DNA of 64,000 bases, from positions 1-64,000 of the forward strand of contig BGKB01000142.1 of assembly GCA_003116975.1 (NCBI GenBank). The letters are read 5' to 3'. The notes under the pieces are model-generated. The model was not told the origin of the DNA and made no database searches. It worked only from the letters and a program-made list of their open reading frames with translations. Position numbers and translations under genes: made by a program. Shown piece by piece: positions 10,147 through 19,400 of this stretch. This stretch comes from Aurantiochytrium sp. KH105 (Eukaryota; Sar; Bigyra; Thraustochytrida; Thraustochytriidae). How positions within the stretch are numbered: the first letter of the stretch is position 1; each line of letters opens with the position of its first letter.

Positions 10147-10548
10147 TTAGGGAACAAGCAGGCAGAACCGGGACCTGCGAGCCCCTGAGCGTCCGTGCGG
10201 GCCTTGCGGGGGCGTAGAAGGCGCGACAAGGCCGGTGGGCGAGCCGCATGAGCGGAGTAGAANCTCGAGAATAAGTGAAGCGGACTGTTTGGCGCCTTGG
10301 TCTCGGATACCTCGCTCGAAGATCTCGCGGATAGTTGCTCGCCACGGCTCCATGTCGATCTTCTCGCCGTAGAGCTTCCCGTGTGAGGGACGGTGCGCCC
10401 AGCCTGGCTGGTTGCGGTCTGCAATGGGGGTGACAAAACCCCTCGCGTCTTCGTACTCAGGTTGGTCGCTGCGCATCATATCATCCACACGGCAGAACCG
10501 GCGGCGGCGCCTCTTCAGCTGCCTCCATATGGCCCTGTTCCTGCGCAA
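10147..10548 (-). CDS. Doubtful ORF, about 130 codons, unknown
   Basis: An open minus-strand frame that has no ATG at its 5' end. It reads through the ambiguous base at 10263 (residue X). The middle section (GKLYGEKIDMEPWRATIREI and the following ERGIRDQGAKQSASLILE) has balanced, protein-like composition, unlike the Arg/Pro-rich ends. It may be a remnant of a larger gene or of a repeated family, but I do not recognise it and assign no function. Confidence 0.2.
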   Translation of the reverse strand: MRRNRAIWRQLKRRRRRFCRVDDMMRSDQPEYEDARGFVTPIADRNQPGWAHRPSHGKLYGEKIDMEPWRATIREIFERGIRDQGAKQSASLILEXLLRSCGSPTGLVAPSTPPQGPHGRSGARRSRFCLLVP

Positions 10549-10750
10549 GCCCGTGCGTGAACCACGCGCACAGGCTACCCTTGACCGCGCGCCCTCTCAC
10601 AGGTTTTCCTGGGCAGCAAGGCCCGTACACCCGCGGCGGCACCGCGAGCCCGCCGCACCCCTGCGATCCCCGTCTGCTCCCGCCGTTAGGCGCGCCGCCC
10701 TCCCCCTTCTGCTCCGCCCTTCACGCGCCCGCCTGCCCATATATTATATA

Positions 10751-10768
10751 GGGCGCCCCGGGGCGCCC
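10751..10768. repeat. Perfect 18 bp GC palindrome
   Basis: GGGCGCCCCGGGGCGCCC is its own reverse complement and directly follows an AT-only decamer (ATATTATATA). It could form a cruciform or bind a dimeric factor. No gene is adjacent. Confidence 0.6.
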
Positions 10769-11773
10769 GCGGTCTAACTTTGCAACGAGTTGACTTTGCA
10801 GACCAAGACTGCGGCAATCGACGTTTCTCGCCGGTGGGCGAACGGTCGACCAACCGATTCGAAAAAAAAATCAAAGCCGGAGGGGTCTAGGTGCCGATTG
10901 GCCTTCGCAAAATCATGTATTTCTCTCGTGGACTCCGTGTTAAAAAAATCAAAGCCAGACGTCAGCAGACGCGTCGTCAAGAGAATTTTTTTTTTTTTTT
11001 ACGTTTCCTCCTCAACGCAACGACGTGTGAAATAAAGCTCACACGACTCCATCACACCTTCCTTTCGCTGATGCTTCGAGTCCACCACCAGTCAACGTAG
11101 CAACTCCTTCACTCGCACGTACATTCTCGTGCCTACGAGCGTACAGCTAGCTGGCCTGGCCAATGGCTTTGGCAATCGCCTCGATTCGAGCAAAGCATTG
11201 AGAATGAGGCGCTCGCGCCAGTCAAATTGGTCGATGCGACCTACCCCCGCTTCAGCTCGCCCGTGCGTACCGCCAACCCCGTCGCGGTAGCAACCAGGGA
11301 GGACCGAGACGGCAAAACGTCGCCGCGATGCCGGTGAGCGCAGCTTGCCTTGCTGTTATGCTTCCGAATGCGCGGAATTTGCGTTGCGCCCGGAACCAGC
11401 CACAGTCGTATATGTATAGTAGTATGTGTGGCGGGCGGGTCACAGTCAATGCAGCCAGCCAGAACGAGGAAAGGGTACTAGCCGGGAAAAGAACTGACTA
11501 GTGTGGCCTGTACCTATAGTACAACAACAACACGGGCCACCGCAGCCGCGCGCGTGTCCCGGCTCGGCTCTGAGTTGTCCGACTCGCCCTAATATGTACT
11601 GCCGGCCTCGCTGCGTGTGCACTCTCAATGCACATCTCCCACGCTCGCTCAGAGTTGAGCGCGCGCCAAAACAAAGTTCGTATTCCCTCGCTCGCTCGCT
11701 CGCTCACAGGCAGGCAGGCAAGCAGGAAGGCAGGCGGGGCGGGGCGGGCGGGCATGCAGCAAACTCGCAGCGC

Positions 11774-14700
11774 ATGATGAAGGTCTTGCAGCGTCTCGCG
11801 CTCGTGTGCGCCCTGGGGCCGCGGCTGGTGGCCGCAGCTTGCACGCCGACATCAGCCACCTCGGTACCAACGTATCCCGTCGCAGACAACGCCTTTGCCA
11901 CCGACGGCCTCGTGGACTCGCCCGCCGAGGCCGTCACGCTGCGCATCACACCCAACGAGCTCCCAGAGGGCTTTGACGCCGCGCAAGACTGCCCGCATGA
12001 GGACAGCGGCCTTGTCGCTTGGGAGGACGCATCGACTTGGACCTCGGGAAGCGTGCCTGCCGACGGAGATGATGTCGAGCTGCCGGCAAACACGCGCGTG
12101 CTCGTCTCAGGCTGCTCGGTTGGTGAGGGCATTGTCTTTGGCATCATCACCATCCCGACATCGTCCGAGCTCATCTTTGCCGACGAAGACATCTCGTTCG
12201 ATGCGCAGGGATTCCTCGTGCAGGGCAAGTTTACGCTTGGCGCCGAGACGTGCCGTTTGCACAGCCAAATCAACATCACACTCCATGGCACAAAGCCTTC
12301 CACGCTGCCCGCGGACATGGCCTACAAGGGCATTGCTGCCGTCAACGGTGGCACGATCAGCGTCCATGGAAGCATCTTCCACCCAACGTGGTCTCGCCTT
12401 GCTGCCACGGCAGATGCAGGCGACACGCAAGTGTACCTACAGCATCGCGTCAACTGGCAACCTGGTCAGCTTCTGGTGATGACCGGCACCGAGCTCAAGG
12501 ACTCACGCGATTGGCATCGCAACGAGGTGCGCACCATCGCGTCCGTTGAGCGCAGTGGGGCCTTTTCGCGCATCACGCTCACATCACCGCTTGAATATAC
12601 ACATTTCGGTGGCATCGAGTACCAGGGTGAGGTCGGTCTGCTATCTCGCAACATTGTCATTCAGGGCGACGAGTCTTCCGAGCCTACCGACACGGACAAT
12701 GACGTCTGTGAGGACAACAACTTTGGCACTTATCCATGCGAAGACAAGTGGCTGACCGGCTACGGTGGCCATATCGTGGCTGCCGGAGAGGGCTCGACCG
12801 TGCAAGTGGAGGGTGTCCAGCTCTACCGCATGGGCCAGACGAATGTTCTTGCTCGTTACCCGTGGCACGTTCACCTCGTCGGCGAAGGCGGCCACCGCTC
12901 CTACCTCAAGCACTCGAGCATCTATCACTCGTTTTACCGGTGTGCAAGCATCCACGGAACGAACAGCACACTGATTCAAGATAATGTAGCCTTTGATGTG
13001 ATTGGCCACTGCTACTACGTTGCGGAAGACGGCGTCGAGGAGAACTCTACGATTGCGTACAATCTCGGCGCGCATGTGCACTTTATGGAATTTCCGCGCA
13101 CCTCGAGCAATCAATACATGGACACGGTCGCGAGCTACGAGAATCTAACACAGCCCGCAGATGTTACGGCCAGTCCCTTTTACGTCACGCGTGCATACCA
13201 CCGCATTGTTGGCAATGCCGCGTCTGGGGGCTATGCTGGATTTGCCATCGTACGCATGCCCGAGCCAACCATGAATTATCGCGACATGGTCTTTGGCAAG
13301 GGTGGTAAGCCTGACCAGCGTCCATTTCTCGAGTTTGATGGCAATTCCTGTCATAGCGCTGGGTATTGGTGGACACGAGCGCCGTGCATATACGTTGGAG
13401 GACGTCTTGAACATCTCGACGACACTGACGTGTTGTACTACAATCCCGGTCGGGAAGTCAACGCCCGGGAGACCTTGTGTCCAGACGGTACTAGTTTCGT
13501 CGAGTGCGAGATGATATTCACCAATACCAAAGTCTTTCTCAGCAATTGGGGCATCAATCATTGGGGTGAGCGCGGACGGTACGATTATCTCGAGGTTCAC
13601 GATGTTTTCCGCCCCGTAGGTATTCTTGGAGCTCACTTCCTCACGAATCTCTTATTTGTCTGCCGCTCACGATCATTTGTTCCCGACGCTCCAGGATCAG
13701 GCACTCACTATTCCGAGAAGCGGTGGTTTTCAAATTACGTCATGTACGAGCTCTACGACACGTATCAGTACCACATCATTGACGGCCTGAGGGTGCGCAA
13801 TTGCGGCGACGCCGAGTCGGATGCGCATATTTGGCGCCTCCTCACGCATTCTGACCAATATGTTCCTGGCCTCATTCAAATCGTGCGTAACGTCACGTAC
13901 GAAGGCGAAAACGATTTCTCCATGCGCATTGGCTCAACCGTCGAGGACTATCTTTCTGTCAGTGGCTATCTTGCTAATTTTGTCGATGCTGACGGCTCTG
14001 TGCACGGCACTTACAACGGAGCTGTTGGCCCTCGGATCATCGGCGCCGGTCGCGAGAACATCACTTGGTGGCGCCTGGACGACGAATGCATTCAAGATGG
14101 TGACTACTATGCATGCGACCAAATCTCCTCCTATACGGGAAACCGCCGAGGCATCGCTTATTTTGTCGTTCAATTCGACGATTACTACACGGATGCGTTT
14201 GCAAACGTTGAAGTGTGCGGCAACGGCAACCGCATCTCGTGTCCGCGGGTTGGCTCCGTCATGCATCTCGGCGTCGAAGGGGATCCGGCCGTCGATGGGC
14301 TGCCCATTCGCCCCAATGCCGTCATCACTGGGGCTACCAACGGATTTGGTTGGCTCTTGCTCTTTGATTCGGGCTCTCCGACGTCCTTGCGATTCCGTCG
14401 CGCGCAAATTGATGAAGATGACACCGTACTCGTGGCGATACCTTACCCGCCAGAGACCACTTTTACAATCACGTACGTGGCTGCCTCCTGGTGCGGAACG
14501 AGCTGGGCCACGTGCGAGCAAGAGTTTACCTCCGTTTCTTCGCTCCAAATGGTCGCAGAGGGCAATGGCGACACATACTTTTACGATACGGATCGGCAGC
14601 TGCTGTTCTTTCGCTACGTGCAGCAGGTGGCAGGCTCGCTTGACTTTTCCGAGGCTCCGGCGTATGGCAATCTTGGCACGTCCTACTATGTTCGAAACGG

Positions 14701-15052
14701 TATGCGTATCCCACCGTACATGTGGGGTGGCACGATCGAGCTCAGTGCGTCCGGTTGCGCGCTGAACGAAACAGACGCAAACTACTGCGCGCTCTCGTCA
14801 TATAGTGCCGAGGGCATCTGTCAGGACTATGGGTATCCAAGCAACGCCTCGCAGGTCGCGTACGACTCATGCGTGACGCCAGTTGCGCAAGAGACGGCAA
14901 CATCAAGCGGTCCATCAACATACGTCATTGCCGGTGCTTCGGCTGGAGCTGCGCTTATTGTGATCGCAGGCCTTGCAGCATTCGTCAAGCATCGACGTTC
15001 CGTTAAACGCTCCAAAGCCTCTGCGACCGTGGCGACAATGCCAGCACTCTAA
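11774..15052 (+). CDS. G8-domain / CEMIP-like right-handed beta-helix membrane protein
   Basis: A 1092-residue protein if started at the ATG at 11774, which is followed by a typical signal peptide (MKVLQRLALVCALGPRLVAA). The frame is open further upstream, but there it is low-complexity. A G8 domain follows at about residues 80-210 (WEDASTWTSGSVPADGDDV, then GKFTLGAETC). The long central region has parallel beta-helix style sequence like CEMIP/TMEM2 and fibrocystin-like proteins (YPWHVHLVGEGG; DNVAFDVIGHCYYVAEDG). Near the end is one transmembrane helix (YVIAGASAGAALIVIAGLAA) followed by a basic tail (KHRRSVKRSK), so the topology is type I. N-glycosylation sequons occur in the ectodomain (NITLHG, NSTL, NVTYEG). 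Animal relatives handle extracellular glycans such as hyaluronan. The substrate here is unknown. Confidence 0.82.
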   Translation: MMKVLQRLALVCALGPRLVAAACTPTSATSVPTYPVADNAFATDGLVDSPAEAVTLRITPNELPEGFDAAQDCPHEDSGLVAWEDASTWTSGSVPADGDDVELPANTRVLVSGCSVGEGIVFGIITIPTSSELIFADEDISFDAQGFLVQGKFTLGAETCRLHSQINITLHGTKPSTLPADMAYKGIAAVNGGTISVHGSIFHPTWSRLAATADAGDTQVYLQHRVNWQPGQLLVMTGTELKDSRDWHRNEVRTIASVERSGAFSRITLTSPLEYTHFGGIEYQGEVGLLSRNIVIQGDESSEPTDTDNDVCEDNNFGTYPCEDKWLTGYGGHIVAAGEGSTVQVEGVQLYRMGQTNVLARYPWHVHLVGEGGHRSYLKHSSIYHSFYRCASIHGTNSTLIQDNVAFDVIGHCYYVAEDGVEENSTIAYNLGAHVHFMEFPRTSSNQYMDTVASYENLTQPADVTASPFYVTRAYHRIVGNAASGGYAGFAIVRMPEPTMNYRDMVFGKGGKPDQRPFLEFDGNSCHSAGYWWTRAPCIYVGGRLEHLDDTDVLYYNPGREVNARETLCPDGTSFVECEMIFTNTKVFLSNWGINHWGERGRYDYLEVHDVFRPVGILGAHFLTNLLFVCRSRSFVPDAPGSGTHYSEKRWFSNYVMYELYDTYQYHIIDGLRVRNCGDAESDAHIWRLLTHSDQYVPGLIQIVRNVTYEGENDFSMRIGSTVEDYLSVSGYLANFVDADGSVHGTYNGAVGPRIIGAGRENITWWRLDDECIQDGDYYACDQISSYTGNRRGIAYFVVQFDDYYTDAFANVEVCGNGNRISCPRVGSVMHLGVEGDPAVDGLPIRPNAVITGATNGFGWLLLFDSGSPTSLRFRRAQIDEDDTVLVAIPYPPETTFTITYVAASWCGTSWATCEQEFTSVSSLQMVAEGNGDTYFYDTDRQLLFFRYVQQVAGSLDFSEAPAYGNLGTSYYVRNGMRIPPYMWGGTIELSASGCALNETDANYCALSSYSAEGICQDYGYPSNASQVAYDSCVTPVAQETATSSGPSTYVIAGASAGAALIVIAGLAAFVKHRRSVKRSKASATVATMPAL

Positions 15053-15237
15053 GTTTTCGTATTTTCAAAAAAACCCTGAGCTTGCACTTTGTTTCTTTTT
15101 CTGTCACCTCGAACTGTGAAGAAACGTCATGCTGTCATGGCTGTGTCGACAACAAACGGAGGTAGCCTGTCAATTTCCTATATATGAGTCGATTCTATCT
15201 CCAGGTGCTGTGAGTGGAAATGATTTCCGACTCGCAA
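15053..15237. other. Short spacer before the tRNA cluster
   Basis: 3' flank of the G8-domain gene, with a run of A at 15067 and a TATATA motif at 15180-15185 about 55 bases before the first tRNA. The latter could be an upstream pol III promoter element, but this is weak. Confidence 0.3.
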
Positions 15238-15319
15238 GCGTAGGTGCCCGAGTGGTCTAAGGGGTTACGTTCAGGTCGTAATATCTTCGGATGCGCGGGT
15301 TCGAGTCCCGTCCTACGTA
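15238..15319 (+). tRNA. tRNA-Leu(CAG), copy 1
   Basis: 82 bases folding as a class II tRNA: acceptor GCGTAGG/CCTACGT with a G-T first pair, D arm CCC..GGG, anticodon arm TTACG-TTCAGGT-CGTAA giving anticodon CAG, long variable arm ATC-TTCG-GAT, T arm GCGGG-TTCGAGT-CCCGT, discriminator A. No intron and no encoded CCA. It reads CUG leucine codons. Confidence 0.95.
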
Positions 15320-15323
15320 GTAA

Positions 15324-15331
15324 TTTTTTTT
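15324..15331 (+). terminator. T-run, RNA polymerase III terminator of tRNA copy 1
   Basis: A run of T begins four bases after the tRNA 3' end, the usual pol III stop signal. Confidence 0.75.
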
Positions 15332-15436
15332 CTCGAACTTCTTTTTATTTTTGCAGAGTTTATTCATGTTTTGCAGTTATAAACAAGCAGACCAGCTCTT
15401 ACAGTAAAGAGGCCTAACATTTCAGTTAGGAAGCGT

Positions 15437-15518
15437 GCGTAGGTGCCCGAGTGGTCTAAGGGGTTACGTTCAGGTCGTAATATCTTCGGATGCGCGGGTT
15501 CGAGTCCCGTCCTACGTA
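15437..15518 (+). tRNA. tRNA-Leu(CAG), copy 2
   Basis: Base-for-base identical to copy 1 over all 82 positions, with the same cloverleaf and CAG anticodon. The flanks are unrelated apart from an AAGCG just upstream, so the copies are duplicated or homogenised as isolated tRNA units. Confidence 0.95.
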
Positions 15519-15524
15519 GGATTC

Positions 15525-15533
15525 TTTTTTTTT
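15525..15533 (+). terminator. T-run, RNA polymerase III terminator of tRNA copy 2
   Basis: Nine T begin six bases after the tRNA end. Confidence 0.75.
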
Positions 15534-15724
15534 CCAATTTTTTTTTCACCCTTTTCAACATGGACAGGCCTCTGCCATTGATTTGGCGTGGACCTATCTT
15601 CTTTTGTTTTTGAGGGCGCTTGTTGATGCGACTTTCTTTCTTACCTTGCCTGGCGCAGGAGAGAATGTCTGTCTCGAGTGTTCGGCTGCCCAAAACGCGC
15701 GTGTGCTGCATTCCAGAATCACCA

Positions 15725-15806
15725 GCGTAGGTGCCCGAGTGGTCTAAGGGGTTACGTTCAGGTCGTAATATCTTCGGATGCGCGGGTTCGAGTCCCGTCC
15801 TACGTA
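15725..15806 (+). tRNA. tRNA-Leu(CAG), copy 3
   Basis: Third identical 82-base copy on the same strand, with the same class II fold and CAG anticodon. Start-to-start spacing between the copies is 199 and 288 bases. Confidence 0.95.
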
Positions 15807-15821
15807 GAAGTCTTTATGTTG

Positions 15822-15829
15822 TTTTTTTT
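15822..15829 (+). terminator. T-run, RNA polymerase III terminator of tRNA copy 3
   Basis: Eight T begin 15 bases after the tRNA end. A weaker TTT lies nearer. Confidence 0.6.
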
Positions 15830-16136
15830 GGATTGTCTGGCTGGCTGGCTGGCTCAGTTGTTGGTCGGGCTGTGGTGCAAGGATTGTTTCTTTTTTCTTA
15901 GAAGCGAAACTCACTCGTTTGGGCTATACCAAGTCTCGTCGTTCTGGCTGTGGCGAGACGCGTTTGTTTGAGTGTAGCCATTCACTCTTCTTTATTTGGT
16001 TTATTTTTTTTTCTGGTTTTTGGAGATGGCTCTGGTTCCGGTTCCGACTCTAGCCCGACTGAGTGAGCAAGATGCCGGAATGTCTTTGGCTTACAGCTTT
16101 GCGTTGCATCAAGAATCTAATTCTGGATTAATGCAT

Positions 16137-16362
16137 GACACACGAGTTTCTTTGTTGCGCTAGGTCGCAAGGTTGCCCTTAGTCTCCATGTGCGTGTACA
16201 TCTTGACACGAGTTCCTTTGTTGCGCTAGGTCGCAAGGTTACCCTTATTTGGCATCAATGTATACTACACGATGTCGACGCTCTCACAATTGCGTCCATC
16301 CTTGCGCATGCACACGACGGCACGAGTATCTTTGTTCTGCAAGTTCGCAAGGTTGCTTTGTA
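16137..16362 (+). repeat. Three-copy dispersed ~42 bp repeat
   Basis: Copies at about 16137-16180, 16203-16247 and 16319-16360 share CACGAGT-TCTTTGTT followed by GGTCGCAAGGTT. Copies 1 and 2 contain TTGCG-CTAGGT-CGCAA, which folds into a 5 bp hairpin. Copy 3 has lost this pairing. They lie 3' of the sulfite reductase beta gene, so some could be in its 3' UTR. Confidence 0.7.
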
Positions 16363-16456
16363 AAGTTTTGGTATTTTGCCCACATTACTGGCGATGAGAG
16401 CTGGTAGAAAAAGATCAAATCGATCGACAGGAGGAAAAAATGGGATTGTGCATGAT

Positions 16457-19400
16457 TTACCAGTAAATATGGTTGGTGCCGGATGGCGAATTGGTGTCGT
16501 TGTCCTTGGCGTCTTCGACCCAGAAGCAGCGGCCATGAATAACGGGCTCGACGACCTTTTGGCGCACGACAAAGTCACCAAAGCGTTCGCCGTTGAGACG
16601 GTACTTGGCGTACTGCTCAAAGAGCGGGCGGCAAATGTCGAGGATCTCCTCCTCGCTGCAGCCGCGCTTGACGAGGCGCGCAATGCGCTCACCGGCGCCA
16701 CCGCCGCCCAAGAGAAGGTGGTAGCGACCGGGGGCCGTTCCGATGAGAGCAATCTCGGCCATGTAGGGGCGAGCGCAGCCGTTCGGGCAGCCAGTGACGC
16801 GAACGACAATCTCATCGTTGCGCAGACCGCACTCGGTGATAATGTCGTCCATCTTGTCCAGCAGGGTGGGCAGGTACCGGGACGCCTCGGCCATGGCAAG
16901 AGCACAGTACGGGAGCGAGGCACAGGCCATGGAGGACTTGCGCATGCCCGTGAAGCGCTCGTTCGAAACGCCGTAGCTGCGGAGGATCTCCTCGATACGC
17001 GGCTTGTTCTGCGGCGAGACCTTGCCGATAACAACGTTCTGCGTGGCGGTGAGCGACATCTCGCCACCGAGGTTGGCCTTGGCAACGTCGTAAAGGCAAG
17101 TGCGCAGCTTGTAATCAGGGTCGTCGCGCACGCTGCCGTTCTCCACAAAGAGGGTGTAGTCCCACATGCCGTCGTAGCCGCGCTCCCAGCCGAACTTGTC
17201 CGAGTTGCTGGTGAAAAAGATGGGGCCAGCCTTGGGGATGCGAAAGCCGCAAAGAGCCTCAACCTTGGACTTGAACACCTCGAGGCCCATGCGCTCGACA
17301 GTGTACTTGAGACGGGCGTTCTTGCGGTTCTCACGCTCGCCGTTGTCGCGCTGCACCTTGACGATGGCCTCGGCCACGGCAAGGACCTGGTCCGGGCGCA
17401 CAGAACCAAGGACATCGGCCAGACGCGGGTACGTCGACTCCTGGCCAAAGGTCGTGCCCATGCCGCCGCCCACGGTGACAATCACGTCCTGAAGCTTGCC
17501 GTTCTTGATGTTGGCAATGAGACCAAGGCAGTGCGAGAACACGTCGACAAGGTTGCGCTCGTTGTTGACGGCGAGGGCAATCTTGAACTTGCGGGGAAGG
17601 TAGGTGGGGCCGTAAATCTTCTCCTCCATGACTGTGCCGGCGACAATCTGCTTGTCGAGCCAGATCTGGGCGTACGAGTGGCCGCCAGCCTGCGGGCGCA
17701 GGTGCGCCTGCAGGGCACGAGCAAGGTCGTTGAACTCGGCGTGGCCCGGCGACTTGCGCCAGTTCTGGTCGCCAATCACGTTACGGTTCACGTCACCGCA
17801 CGCGGCGAGCGTGTCCATGGTGGCGCGGTTGATCGCCTTCATCGTGTCCTTGAGGTCAGTCTTGATGACACCGTGGATCTGGAACGCCTGGCGCGTCGTG
17901 ACCTTGAGAATCTGGTTGCCAGAGTACTTGGTAATAATGTCATCCATGGCGATCCACTGCTCCGAGGTGCACACACCGCCAGGGAGACCGATACGGATCA
18001 TGAAAGAGTACGCGAGCTCCTGCTTGGCCGCGATACGCTCCTCGCGCAACTCGCGCTGGTCCTGCTGGTACATGCCGTGGAACTTGGTGAGCTTGGTGTC
18101 CTCCGGCAGCAGCTTGCCCGTGGTCGTGTCTCGCAAGCCCTCGTCGATCATGCCTTGCAAAAAGTTCGACTTGAGCTTGATGTCGTCGTCGACAATCTTG
18201 GGCGCGCCGCCAAGGTCCGCCGAGGTGTCAATGGTGACGTCGAGGGCGTCCCAGAGGGCCGGCTCCCAGACGTTGAGCGCCGAGTCGTAGCCATCCTCGT
18301 CCTGGTCGTCACCGAGGCCGACAGGCTGGATGCGCTGAGCGCCGAGGCTGGCGAGCTTCTCGTCAATCTCACGCGCGTTGAGGCAAAAGTACTTTTTCGA
18401 GTCCGCCGTGTCCTTGCCCCAGTAGTGCGAGTCGCCGAGACCAAAGACGGCAAACTTGAGCTCCTCGAGCTTGACGCTGCTGCCCATGAGGGCCTCGACG
18501 AGGTTCTTGCTGTTTGCGCACGGCTCACCCTGGCCGGCCGTGGCGAGCACCATCACGAGGTGCTTCTCCTCGGCAAGGTCCTCCGGGGTCACGTCGTTGG
18601 CCTCCAGGCAGCGGACCTCGCCGCAGCCCGAGACCTCGGCCTTCTTGGCAATCTTCTCCGCCACAGAGGCGGCATTGCCGCCGTCCGAGCCAAAGAGCAC
18701 CAAGAGGCCGAGATCACGGTTGCCGCCGGCCGGGGCCGCCGCAGCGTCGGCGAGCTGGTCGAACTGGGCGGCCAGGCGGCGCTGCTGCGCGGCGCGCAAA
18801 AGCTCGTCGTGCTGGGTGGCGCGGCGGCTCTCCAGGGTGGCCTCCGGGTCGACGACCGGGTTGGCCGGGGTCGCGTTGGCCAGGATGCTGAGCTGCTGCT
18901 CGCGCTTGAGGAACTCCTCAATGCTCTTGAGCAGCTTGGCCGAGTCCAGCGAGAATTCCTCGTCGCGGTGGTTCGGGTTCCAGCGGTACAGGGGCCAGGC
19001 GCCAGAGTCGACGGCGGCGGCAGCGGCGGTGGCCGAGCTCGCAGCGCCAGTTTTGTCAGCGGTCGCGGACTCCGAGGCAAAGCTGGTGTCGAGCGAGGCC
19101 AGCACCGACTGCGCCTCGCCGTCGGCGTCCGCAGGGCGGGGCGCGTGCGCCAGAATCACCGAGGGGCCGCGGTAGGCGTCGGCCTCGGCAAGGGCGCGCA
19201 GCGCCTGGGACTGGGACGCGAGCGCAGAAACCGAGGCGACGTAGGCATTGCCATAGTTCATGGCGTAGAGGCCAATGTTGCGCTTGTTGGAGTCCGCAGG
19301 CTGGGCCGGCTGCTCGCCCACGGCCGGAGGCGCCGTGGTCATGCTGGCAGCAACCGAGACCGCGCTCTCGTTGAGGTCGGTCTCGGCCGCCGCTGGCGCC

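Larger units (their letters stand above)
7552..11773. other. Gene-poor intergenic stretch with decayed repeats
   Basis: About 4.2 kb, more AT-rich than its surroundings in the first half. I found no ORF with a recognisable domain apart from one doubtful frame at 10147-10548 (listed separately). It holds degenerate direct repeats, T-runs (7788-7796; 10985-11000), a perfect GC palindrome and one ambiguous base at 10263. A sequence near 8662-8689 recurs with a few changes at 9332-9359, which suggests old duplication debris. The last ~300 bases are the promoter region of the downstream G8-domain gene. Confidence 0.55.
15807..16456. other. Intergenic between tRNA cluster and sulfite reductase beta
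   Basis: No ORF of note. It contains a short (GGCT)n tract at about 15837-15854 and a three-copy degenerate repeat nearer the 3' end of the sulfite reductase beta gene. Confidence 0.6.
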
